Positions 1-7,468 of a DNA stretch of 33,631 bases are shown here, piece by piece. Both the position numbers and the translations under genes were made by a program. The stretch is from Actinomycetota bacterium (GTDB lineage: Bacteria; Actinomycetota; Acidimicrobiia; Acidimicrobiales; Ilumatobacteraceae), in NCBI GenBank assembly GCA_963169215.1, contig CAUJEE010000082.1, positions 1 to 33,631 on the forward strand, read 5' to 3'. Below the pieces are notes generated by a model, which saw only the letters and a program-made list of their open reading frames with translations, was not told the DNA's origin and ran no database searches. Every line of letters begins with the position of its first letter. Position 1 is the first letter of the stretch.

Positions 1-65
1 CGGGACTCGAACCCGGGACCTCCACCGTGTCATGGTGGCGCTCTAACCAACTGAGCTACACGCCC
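1..65 (-). tRNA. tRNA-Val (anticodon GAC), partial; 3' acceptor end lies beyond the window edge
   Basis: Reverse complement GGGCGTG-TA-GCTCAGTTGGTTAGAGC-G-CCACC-ATGACAC-GGTGG-AGGTC-CCGGGTTCGAGTCCCG: D arm, anticodon stem CCACC/GGTGG with loop ATGACAC (GAC), and T arm GGTTCGA. Confidence 0.92.
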
Positions 66-89
66 GTGCAGCGAGGCTGAATCTACCAG

Positions 90-1154
90 TCAGCGCAGCC
101 GCAGCGACACCTCGTTGGCCAGCAGGCGGCCGGCGCGGGTGAGGCGCGCTCGCCCTTCCGCGAACTCCACCAAGCCGTCGAGATCCCCGGAGGCGAGCGC
201 GTCATCGAGCGCCTCCGCAGGCACTCCTTCGCGCATGCGCAGGGCAAGCTGCAGCCCCTCGACGCGGCGGGTCTCGTCGTCGAGCGTCTCCCCCGCGGCT
301 CGCGTACTCTCCCCCGCGTTGACAGCAGCGATGTAGCGCTCGGGTGTGCGCACGTTCCACCAACGGTTGCCGGTGCAGTGGCTGTGCGCGGCGCTGCCGA
401 AGCCGCGGTAGTCGCCCTGACGCCAGTAGAGGATGTTGTGTCTGCACTCGTGACCGGGCAGCGCCCAATTGCTCACCTCGTAGTTGCCCAACCCGGCAGC
501 AGTGAGCAGGTCGTCGGCCAACTCGTACTTGTCGGCCAGGTCGTCGTCGTCGGGGTGCAGCTCCGGTCGACTGGCCAGCGGTGTGCCGGCCTCGACCGTG
601 AGTGCGTATGCCGACACGTGTGACGGCCCGAGGGCAATCACGCCCTCCACCGTCTGGCGCCAGTCGGCGAGCGTCTCGCCCGCCGCGCCGTAGATGATGT
701 CGAGGTTGAACGAGCCGATGCCCGCCTCGCCCACTGCCGTAACCGCGCGCGAGACATTGTCGGGAGTGTGGCCGCGGTCGAGTGCGGCCAGCACGTGAGG
801 CACCAGTGACTGCATGCCGATGCTCACCCGCGTCACCCCACCGGCGACGTAGGCGCGCATCATCTCGACGGTGACGTCGTCGGGATTGCATTCCACTGTC
901 ACCTCCGCGCCGGCCACGGTGGGAATCGTGGCCAGTACGCGCAGCAGTTCCGCGGGAGCGACCAGCGTCGGTGTGCCACCGCCGACGAACACACTGGTCA
1001 CCGGTGGCAGGTCGGCAGCCGCGATATCGGCGCGCAATGCGTCGAGGTATTGCTGCTGGAGATGGCCGCGATCGGTCCATGTCGCGAACGCGCAGTATCC
1101 GCAGCGGTGGGTGCAGAACGGAATGTGCACGTACACGCCGAACGGCTCGGTCAC
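90..1154 (-). CDS. hemW: HemW-like radical SAM protein (oxygen-independent coproporphyrinogen III oxidase family / heme chaperone)
   Basis: YVHIPFCTHRCGYCAF (CxxxCxxC radical SAM motif), GGGTPT; GTG start with TAGCTT 7 nt upstream. Confidence 0.93.
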   Translation of the reverse strand: MTEPFGVYVHIPFCTHRCGYCAFATWTDRGHLQQQYLDALRADIAAADLPPVTSVFVGGGTPTLVAPAELLRVLATIPTVAGAEVTVECNPDDVTVEMMRAYVAGGVTRVSIGMQSLVPHVLAALDRGHTPDNVSRAVTAVGEAGIGSFNLDIIYGAAGETLADWRQTVEGVIALGPSHVSAYALTVEAGTPLASRPELHPDDDDLADKYELADDLLTAAGLGNYEVSNWALPGHECRHNILYWRQGDYRGFGSAAHSHCTGNRWWNVRTPERYIAAVNAGESTRAAGETLDDETRRVEGLQLALRMREGVPAEALDDALASGDLDGLVEFAEGRARLTRAGRLLANEVSLRLR

Positions 1155-1305
1155 GACGGTGAAGCTAGCGGTGCATCGCCGCAGGCGTCAGCCAAGCCGC
1201 CAACTGGGGCATTGCAGACCCGGGGTACGGAACCACGCCAGACCAGAACCCGGTTTGGGAAGATCGCTGCCCAGAAGCCGAACCGACCGAGAGCGGGCTT
1301 GGCCG

Positions 1306-1812
1306 TCAGGGGCGGTAGAGCAGGTCGAGCGCATCGAGTCGTTGCGCAACCTGGTCGACCGGCACGTCGAGCATCGCCGCCAGGGCGCGGGTGTCGTCAC
1401 CGCGCACGGTGATCACCTTGCCGTTGAAGTCCTGACGTTGCACCTGGATCATCTTCAGGAAGCGGGTCAGCATCTCGAACGGCTGACCGCTCAGCTGGGT
1501 CAACTTCACCAGGTCGATGGCCACCTTGGCCGTCGCCGCGCCCTCGGCCTCGGCGGGGGCGGTGACGTCGTCGCGCGGCAGCAGTTGATCGACCGGGACG
1601 TTGTAGAACTTGGCCAGGCGCTCGAGGCGCGGCACCGAGATCGCCCGCTCGCCGCGCTCGTAGGCGCCGAGCACGGACGCCTTGAACTCCTCGCTGGAGG
1701 TGGCCTCCACCTCTTGTAGCGACAGCCGCTTCTGGCGGCGGATCACGCGCAGTCGCTCACCGACCTTGCGGCTGTACGGAGAGGAGGTGGCGTCGTCGTC
1801 GAACTCACGCAT
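1306..1812 (-). CDS. BldD-like XRE-family helix-turn-helix regulator
   Basis: N-terminal HTH (GERLRVIRRQKRLSLQEVEATSSEEFKASVLGAYERGERAISVPRLERLAKFYNVP) and C-terminal RQDFNGKVITVRGDD; start moved to the internal Met with AAGGAG SD about 6 nt upstream (ORF track start is 1845). Confidence 0.85.
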   Translation of the reverse strand: MREFDDDATSSPYSRKVGERLRVIRRQKRLSLQEVEATSSEEFKASVLGAYERGERAISVPRLERLAKFYNVPVDQLLPRDDVTAPAEAEGAATAKVAIDLVKLTQLSGQPFEMLTRFLKMIQVQRQDFNGKVITVRGDDTRALAAMLDVPVDQVAQRLDALDLLYRP

Positions 1813-1895
1813 GTGCACTCCTTGCTCCTTTCGGTGCCAGGTCAACTGGTCGTCGTGTGTCCCGCCCCACCGTTCGGATACGACCCAACGTGGTC

Positions 1896-1925
1896 ATTAT
1901 GTCACAGCCCGCGCACAATTGACAA
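1896..1925 (-). promoter_or_regulatory. Candidate sigma70-type promoter for the bldD-like gene (TTGTCA-N18-CATAAT)
   Basis: Minus strand TTGTCA (1920-1925) and CATAAT (1896-1901) inside an AT-rich island of an otherwise GC-rich region. Confidence 0.5.
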
Positions 1926-1930
1926 CCGAC

Positions 1931-1947
1931 AGTGATCTGATCTCACT
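1931..1947. promoter_or_regulatory. Candidate BldD-type operator AGTGA-N7-TCACT
   Basis: AGTGA TCTGATC TCACT on the plus strand; perfect 5-bp arms matching the published BldD consensus AGTgA(n)TCACc, just upstream of the putative -35. Confidence 0.45.
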
Positions 1948-1974
1948 CAGCGTTGCCGAATCCACGCCGCTTCT

Positions 1975-2658
1975 TCACGAGTGCACATGTGCTGCAAGCG
2001 CAGCGGCCACCACTGCCGCCGTTTCCACCCGTAGCACCGTCTCGCCCAGAGACACAACGCCTGCCGCATGAGCCAACTCCTCAGCGGTGAACCCGCCCTC
2101 GGGCCCGACCACCACCGTTGTCGTGCCCGCCATCGGTGGCCATGGCTGCGCTCCGGGCTCGGCTGCCACCGTGCCCGGTCGGGAGAGCACTTCCACCACC
2201 GGCAGCGGCCCTTCAACCAACGGCAGATTCGTGCGTCGACTCTGCATCGCTGCTTCGCGCGCCACGCGCGCCAAGCGCTCGCTGTTGCGGGCGGCCCGGT
2301 CGCCGCTCCAGCGCACCACGCTGCGGGCACAGTCGACGAGCACGATGCGATCGACGCCGACCTCGGTGAGCTTCTGCACCATCCACTCGGCGCGATCGCC
2401 CTTGGGGATCGCCGCCGCGATCGTGATCGAAGTCGACGTCGGAGGACCGATGCGCTCGACAGGACCCGCAGGCACCAACTCGCCGGATGCGAGAACGCAC
2501 GCCCGCCAGCCGCCCCGTCCGTCGCTGACGGTGACCGTCTCGCCGTCACGTAGGCGTTGCACCCGCAACAGGTGGTGTGCATCCTCGGCGCTGAGCAAAG
2601 GCGTCGCGAGCGACTCGACGAACACGTGGGCCGCGCTCGAGCGCAGCAGCGGGTTCAC
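1975..2658 (-). CDS. rsmE: 16S rRNA (uracil(1498)-N(3))-methyltransferase
   Basis: SPOUT signature VVVGPEGGFTAEELAHA and LRVQRLRDGETVTVSDG N-terminus; follows dnaJ with a GTGA overlap. Confidence 0.9.
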   Translation of the reverse strand: MNPLLRSSAAHVFVESLATPLLSAEDAHHLLRVQRLRDGETVTVSDGRGGWRACVLASGELVPAGPVERIGPPTSTSITIAAAIPKGDRAEWMVQKLTEVGVDRIVLVDCARSVVRWSGDRAARNSERLARVAREAAMQSRRTNLPLVEGPLPVVEVLSRPGTVAAEPGAQPWPPMAGTTTVVVGPEGGFTAEELAHAAGVVSLGETVLRVETAAVVAAALAAHVHS

Positions 2659-3782
2659 TGGAAGGCCGACTTGATGCGGTCCATCAGTCGCTGCTCGCCC
2701 TGCACTTGCTCGCCGCGCGACTCGGCGAACTTCTTCAACAGTTCGGCCTCGAACTCGCTCAGCTTGGTGGGCACCTGCACGTCGACACGCACCCGCAGGT
2801 CGCCGCGCCCGCGGCCCTGTACCCGGTGCGATCCCCGCCCGCGCAGCACGAACTCGCGCCCGGGCTGGGTGCCGGCGGGCAGAATGATCTCCTCGTCGCC
2901 GTCGAGAGTGGGCAACACGAACCTCGCACCGAGCGCGGCTTGGGCGATGCCCACCGGCAACTCGGTGACCAGGTCGTCACCCTCGCGTCGGTACCGCTCG
3001 TGCGGAGCGACGCGCAGGTGCACGTAGAGGTCGCCGGTGGCACCACCGCGCTTGCCCGCCGCGCCGCGGCCGGTGAGGCGCAGCGTGCTGCCGGTGTCGA
3101 CACCGGCGGGCACATCAACCTGGTAGGTCTTCTCGGTGACCACCCGCCCCTCGCCGCTGCAGGTCGCGCAGGGGGTGACGATCACTTGTCCGAGGCCACC
3201 ACACTTGCTGCACGCGGTCGAGGTGACCATCTGGCCGAGCATGCTCTGGCGGACGCGCTGAATCTGGCCGCGGCCGTTGCACTCGCTGCATGTCACCGGC
3301 TTGGTGCCCTCGCCCGCGCCGGAGCCCTTGCAGTCGTCGCACTTCAGCGCAGTGCGCACGGTGACCGGAATGGTGGCACCGAACACCGCCTGCTCGAAGG
3401 TGATGTCGGCCACTACTTCCAGGTCTTGCCCCCGCGGCGGACCTGTCGGCCCGCGCCGGCCGGCCCCACCGAAGGGGCTACCACCACCGCCGAAGAAGGC
3501 GTCGAACAGGTCGCCGAGACCGCCGCCGAACATGTCGCCCATGTTCGACTGCGCTCCCCCGCCGCCAACCCCCTGCTCGCCGAAGCGGTCGTAGCGCGCC
3601 CGTTGCTCGGGGTCGCTCAACACTTCGTAGGCACGAGCCACCTGCTTGAACTGTTCCTCAGTGGTGGCATCGCCGGGGTTGGCATCGGGATGCAATTCGC
3701 GTGCCCGCTGGCGGTAGGCGCGCTTGATCTGTTCGGCGGACGCATTGCGCGGCACTCCCAGCAGTTCGTAGAAGTCAGCCAC
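2655..3782 (-). CDS. dnaJ: Chaperone protein DnaJ
   Basis: J domain DFYELLGVPRNASAEQIKRAYRQRARELHPD, G/F region, four CxxCxGxG-type zinc repeats. Most likely GTG start at 3782; the ORF-track extension to 4208 is the antecedent reading frame inside hrcA. Confidence 0.95.
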   Translation of the reverse strand: MADFYELLGVPRNASAEQIKRAYRQRARELHPDANPGDATTEEQFKQVARAYEVLSDPEQRARYDRFGEQGVGGGGAQSNMGDMFGGGLGDLFDAFFGGGGSPFGGAGRRGPTGPPRGQDLEVVADITFEQAVFGATIPVTVRTALKCDDCKGSGAGEGTKPVTCSECNGRGQIQRVRQSMLGQMVTSTACSKCGGLGQVIVTPCATCSGEGRVVTEKTYQVDVPAGVDTGSTLRLTGRGAAGKRGGATGDLYVHLRVAPHERYRREGDDLVTELPVGIAQAALGARFVLPTLDGDEEIILPAGTQPGREFVLRGRGSHRVQGRGRGDLRVRVDVQVPTKLSEFEAELLKKFAESRGEQVQGEQRLMDRIKSAFQ

Positions 3783-4806
3783 TGGCACCTCCACTGGCAC
3801 CTCCACTGGCACCTCCGTCACCGAGACGCCGTCCAAGTCGGTCGCTGACGACCTCCACCGTGGCCAGTGCCTGCGGATAGTCCATGCGCGTCGGGCCGAG
3901 CACTCCGACTGTGCCGATGTGCTCGCCGTCGACCACGATCGGGCGCACCACCACCGAGCAGGCGGCCAGCGGCTCGACACCGTGCTCGGCGCCGATCGCC
4001 ACCGACAGCCCACGGTGCAGCACGTCGCGCACCAGCGATACGAGCACGTACTGCTGCTCGAGCGTGTGCAGCACAGAGCGCACGGTTTCCACCGTGTCGA
4101 ATGCCTGGGCCATCGACGACGCCCCACCGACGAACACCGACTCGTCGCCGGGGGTCGAGCTGAGCGCGGCGCACGCTGCGTTGCACAGCGAGTCGAGTTC
4201 GTCGTCACCGGTGGGTGGGACGGAAGTGGCCTGATCGAGTGTGCTGCCCACCAAGTGCTGGGCGAGGTGGGCGGTGGCCGCGGCGAGGCGCAACTCCGAT
4301 GCTTCGACGGCGAATTCGATCGTCTCGCTCTCCACGACCCCGTTCGACATCACCGCCACCACGGTTGCGTGGCGTCCGCCGAGGCCCACCACCTGCACCG
4401 AGCGCACACTGGCCGACTCGCCACGCGGCCCCACCACCAACGCGGTCTGATGGGTCATGTGCGCGAGCAGGTTCGACGTGCGGTGCAACAGCTCCTCCAG
4501 CCGGCCGTGGGCGCTGTCGAAGAAGCGGCCGACTTGGTCGCGGGTGGCATCGTCGAGGCGGCCAGGGGGCGCCATGTGATCGACGAAGAAGCGGTAGCCC
4601 TTGTCGGTGGGGATGCGTCCGGCGGAAGTGTGCGGCTGGGCCAGGTAACCCTCCTGCTCGAGCACCGCCATCTCGTTGCGCACTGTTGCCGAACTGACCC
4701 GCACCCCGGCCGCGTTGGCCACATGGGTCGACCCGACCGGTTGTGCGGTGGCGATGTACTCCTCCACCACCGCCCGGAGAATGGCTGTCTTGCGTTCGTC
4801 GAGCAT
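3775..4806 (-). CDS. hrcA: Heat-inducible transcription repressor HrcA
   Basis: MLDERKTAILRAVVEEYIATAQPVGSTHVANAAGVRVSSATVRNEMAVLEQEGYLAQPHTSAGRIPTDKGYRFFVD is diagnostic; start placed at the internal ATG downstream of the CIRCE element. Confidence 0.95.
   Translation of the reverse strand: MLDERKTAILRAVVEEYIATAQPVGSTHVANAAGVRVSSATVRNEMAVLEQEGYLAQPHTSAGRIPTDKGYRFFVDHMAPPGRLDDATRDQVGRFFDSAHGRLEELLHRTSNLLAHMTHQTALVVGPRGESASVRSVQVVGLGGRHATVVAVMSNGVVESETIEFAVEASELRLAAATAHLAQHLVGSTLDQATSVPPTGDDELDSLCNAACAALSSTPGDESVFVGGASSMAQAFDTVETVRSVLHTLEQQYVLVSLVRDVLHRGLSVAIGAEHGVEPLAACSVVVRPIVVDGEHIGTVGVLGPTRMDYPQALATVEVVSDRLGRRLGDGGASGGASGGASG
3781..3816. repeat. 12-bp tandem repeat, 3 copies (minus strand GGAGGTGCCAGT)
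   Basis: ACTGGCACCTCC x3 on the plus strand at 3781-3792, 3793-3804, 3805-3816; contains the dnaJ SD/GTG and encodes GGAS repeats at the HrcA C-terminus. Confidence 0.97.
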
Positions 4807-4826
4807 CGTGGTACCGCAGGGGGTGA

Positions 4827-4853
4827 TTGGCACTCAAGACTAGCGAGTGCCAG
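4827..4853. promoter_or_regulatory. CIRCE operator (HrcA binding site)
   Basis: TTGGCACTC-N9-GAGTGCCAG; perfect 8-bp arms TGGCACTC/GAGTGCCA with the canonical 9-nt spacer, immediately upstream of hrcA. Confidence 0.93.
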
Positions 4854-6186
4854 CCATCGTGCGGCGGTAACGGGCCAGCGCCTCGGCCCGCTCCTCGGCA
4901 TGGTCGACCAGCGGCGGCGGGTAGTCGTCTGGACGCCGATGGCCGGGGTCGTGCGCAGCAGCCCCTTCCAGCGCAGACAACTCCGGCACCCAGCGACGCA
5001 CGTACTCGCCGTCGGGATCGAAACGAAGACCCTGCGCAATGGGGTTGAACACACGGAAGTACGGCGCGGCATCGGTGCCCGTGCCCGCACACCACTGCCA
5101 GCCGTGGTTGTTCGACGCGAGGTCGCCGTCGGCCAGATGGCGCAGGAAGTGGCGCGCTCCCCACTGCCAGGGCAGGTGCAGATCCTTCACCAGGAAGCTG
5201 GCCACCACCATCCGCAGACGGTTGTGCATCCAACCGGTGGCCAGCAGTTGCCGCATGCCCGCGTCGACGAACGGATAGCCGGTGGTGCCGGCACTCCAGC
5301 GGGCGAAACGCTCGCGGGCGCCAGCATCGGTGTCGACCGGCATCGCGTCCATCCGCCGGTCGAGGTTGGCCCACGCCGAATCGGGGCGACGGTGCAGCGC
5401 GTCGGCGTAGAAGTCGCGCCAGGCCAACTCGCTGGCCAGCGTGTCGTGCCCCGCGTCGCCGGGCACCAGGTCGGCGAGCAGTGTGCTCGGGTGCACCGTG
5501 CCCCACCGCAGTGCTGCCGACAGGCGGGTGGTGCCGTCGACCGCGGGCAGGTTGCGCAGGTCACGGTAACCCGTGAGACCGGGCAGCACCTGCTCCCACC
5601 GCTCGCCGGCGGCGCGCTCGTCGACCGGTACGTCGACGAAGGCCGACCACCCGGCCAGTGGCTCTGTCGACTCGATTCCGGCCGTTGTGCAGCTGCCGGG
5701 CGCGACCTCCGTGGTGGGCAAGTCGTAGCCGTGCGCCCGCCATGCCCGTGAGAAGGGCGTGAACACCGCGTATGGGTTGCCGTCGGCCTTGGTGATGGTG
5801 CCCGGGGCCACCGCGTAGTTGCTCGCGACCTCCACCAGGTGTCGTCCGTCGCTTTGCAGGGCCGCTGCAACCGCTGCATCGCGGCGCATCCCGTAGGGCG
5901 CATGGTCGCGGGTGACGAACACCTCGCTGGCCTGCGCTTGCGCGGCCAGGCGCGGGATCTCCGCGACAGGATCGCCGGTGGCCAGCACAAGGTTGCCGGC
6001 GAGCTCGCGCTGCAGACCGGCGAGCACCTGGCGCAGCGCCGACTGGCGCACACTTGCCGCGGCGAACGCCGGATCGAGCACGAACACCGGCACCACGTCA
6101 CCACCATCGGCGGCAGCGGCGGCGAGGGCACCGTGGTGGGCGACGCGTAGGTCGCGTCGGAACCACACCAAGGTCCGTCGGGTCAC
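4840..6186 (-). CDS. phr: Deoxyribodipyrimidine photolyase / cryptochrome family
   Basis: MTRRTLVWFRRDLRVAHHGAL N-terminus and FAD-binding WMHNRLRMVVASFLVKDLHLPWQWGARHFLRHLADGDLASNNHGWQWCAGTGTDAAPYFRVFNP; GTG start overlapping the MFS stop (GTGA). Confidence 0.93.
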   Translation of the reverse strand: MTRRTLVWFRRDLRVAHHGALAAAAADGGDVVPVFVLDPAFAAASVRQSALRQVLAGLQRELAGNLVLATGDPVAEIPRLAAQAQASEVFVTRDHAPYGMRRDAAVAAALQSDGRHLVEVASNYAVAPGTITKADGNPYAVFTPFSRAWRAHGYDLPTTEVAPGSCTTAGIESTEPLAGWSAFVDVPVDERAAGERWEQVLPGLTGYRDLRNLPAVDGTTRLSAALRWGTVHPSTLLADLVPGDAGHDTLASELAWRDFYADALHRRPDSAWANLDRRMDAMPVDTDAGARERFARWSAGTTGYPFVDAGMRQLLATGWMHNRLRMVVASFLVKDLHLPWQWGARHFLRHLADGDLASNNHGWQWCAGTGTDAAPYFRVFNPIAQGLRFDPDGEYVRRWVPELSALEGAAAHDPGHRRPDDYPPPLVDHAEERAEALARYRRTMAGTR

Positions 6187-7436
6187 CCGGCGACCTCTGC
6201 CGCGGGCATGGTCGACGCGGCCACCCTGGCTCGCCGGCGCAGCACTACCGCGGCAACGGTGACCGCAACGGCCGTGACCAACCCGCCGTAGGCGACGCTC
6301 CACTCGGCGCTCACGTTGTCGGCGATCCACCCGGTGACCGGTGCGCCGATCGGGGTGGTGCCCAGGAACGCAACCGCACCGAGGGCCAGCAGGCGGCCGC
6401 GCATGTCGGGCGGCGACTCCTGCTGCATGATCGCGCTCTGTCCGGCCACGAACGCTGCGCCGCCCATGCCGAGCGGCACGGATAGCACCAGCGCGGCGTA
6501 CGACCAGGGCATCCACGCCACCGCGAGGCACATCACCGCCAGCAGTGCCCCGTTGCCGAGGAACCAGCGCACGGTCACCCGCGGGCGCGAGGCGGTGAGC
6601 AGCGAGCCGATCAAGCTGCCGAGGCCGGTGCTGGCCAACAGCCAGCCGTACCAGCGTTCGTCGCCAAAGCGCAGGTCGGCCAGCTTGAGCAGCGACACCG
6701 AGTAGTTGAAGGCGAACGTACCGACGACGGTGAACACGACGAGCACGGTGAGCAAGCGCCGGTCGGCGGCGATGAAGCGTAGGGCATCGCGCACTGGTGT
6801 GCCCCCGCGCTTGGCGGGCGGGGCGGCGAACATCTGCGTGCGGTCGATGGCCATCAGCGGCCAGATGATGCCGAGGAACGAGCAACCATTGAGCACGAAC
6901 AGCCACCCAGGTCCGCCGAGCGGGGTCTTTAGCGCGGCTGCGAGCGCGGGGCCGAAGATACGCGAGCCGGTCATCACTGCGGTGTTCAGCGACACCGCGT
7001 TGGAGATCTCGTCTACCTCGACCAACTCGATCACCAGCCCGCGTCGCGCCGGGTTGTCGATCGCGGCGACGATGCCGAGCACGGCGCTGAGCACGTACAG
7101 CAGCGGCAGGTTGATGTGGTCGGTGAGGGTGAGGATGCCGACGGTGAAGGCCTGGCCCGCCTGAAGGATCTGGGTGATCAGAGTCATGCGGTGCTTGTTG
7201 TGCCGATCGGCGATCGCCCCCGCCCACGCGCCGATCAGGAGCATCGGCAGAAACTGGGCGAGCATGGTGATGCCCACCTTCTCGGCCTCGCCGGTGAGGT
7301 CGTACACGAGCAGTGCCATTGCGGTCATCTGCATCCAGGTGCCGATGTTGCTCACGAACAGGCCGAGGAAGAACAGCCGGGCGTTGCGGTGGCGCAGCGA
7401 ACGGAACATCGACATCTGCGTCAGCGACTGCACCAT
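6183..7436 (-). CDS. MFS transporter (EntS/DUF894-like exporter)
   Basis: MVQSLTQMSMFRSLRHRNARLFFLGLFVSNIGTWMQMTAMALLVYDLTG followed by multiple TM segments; ADRHNKHRMTLITQ loop motif. Confidence 0.85.
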   Translation of the reverse strand: MVQSLTQMSMFRSLRHRNARLFFLGLFVSNIGTWMQMTAMALLVYDLTGEAEKVGITMLAQFLPMLLIGAWAGAIADRHNKHRMTLITQILQAGQAFTVGILTLTDHINLPLLYVLSAVLGIVAAIDNPARRGLVIELVEVDEISNAVSLNTAVMTGSRIFGPALAAALKTPLGGPGWLFVLNGCSFLGIIWPLMAIDRTQMFAAPPAKRGGTPVRDALRFIAADRRLLTVLVVFTVVGTFAFNYSVSLLKLADLRFGDERWYGWLLASTGLGSLIGSLLTASRPRVTVRWFLGNGALLAVMCLAVAWMPWSYAALVLSVPLGMGGAAFVAGQSAIMQQESPPDMRGRLLALGAVAFLGTTPIGAPVTGWIADNVSAEWSVAYGGLVTAVAVTVAAVVLRRRARVAASTMPAAEVAG

Positions 7437-7468
7437 TACCGTACGTTCTAGTGCGGCAGGATTGATTC

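Noticed and set aside
1160-1305. Intergenic 145 bp between hemW and the bldD-like gene considered as ncRNA
   Set aside because: No stable symmetric hairpin, terminator or known RNA motif found by eye; would need RNA-seq.
2655-4208. DnaJ with a 140-aa N-terminal extension
   Set aside because: The extension is an alternative frame of hrcA; DnaJ homology begins at the GTG at about 3782.
3919-5751. 610-aa plus-strand ORF across hrcA and phr
   Set aside because: Low-complexity composition, runs across two well-supported genes and their intergenic CIRCE site; high-GC shadow ORF.
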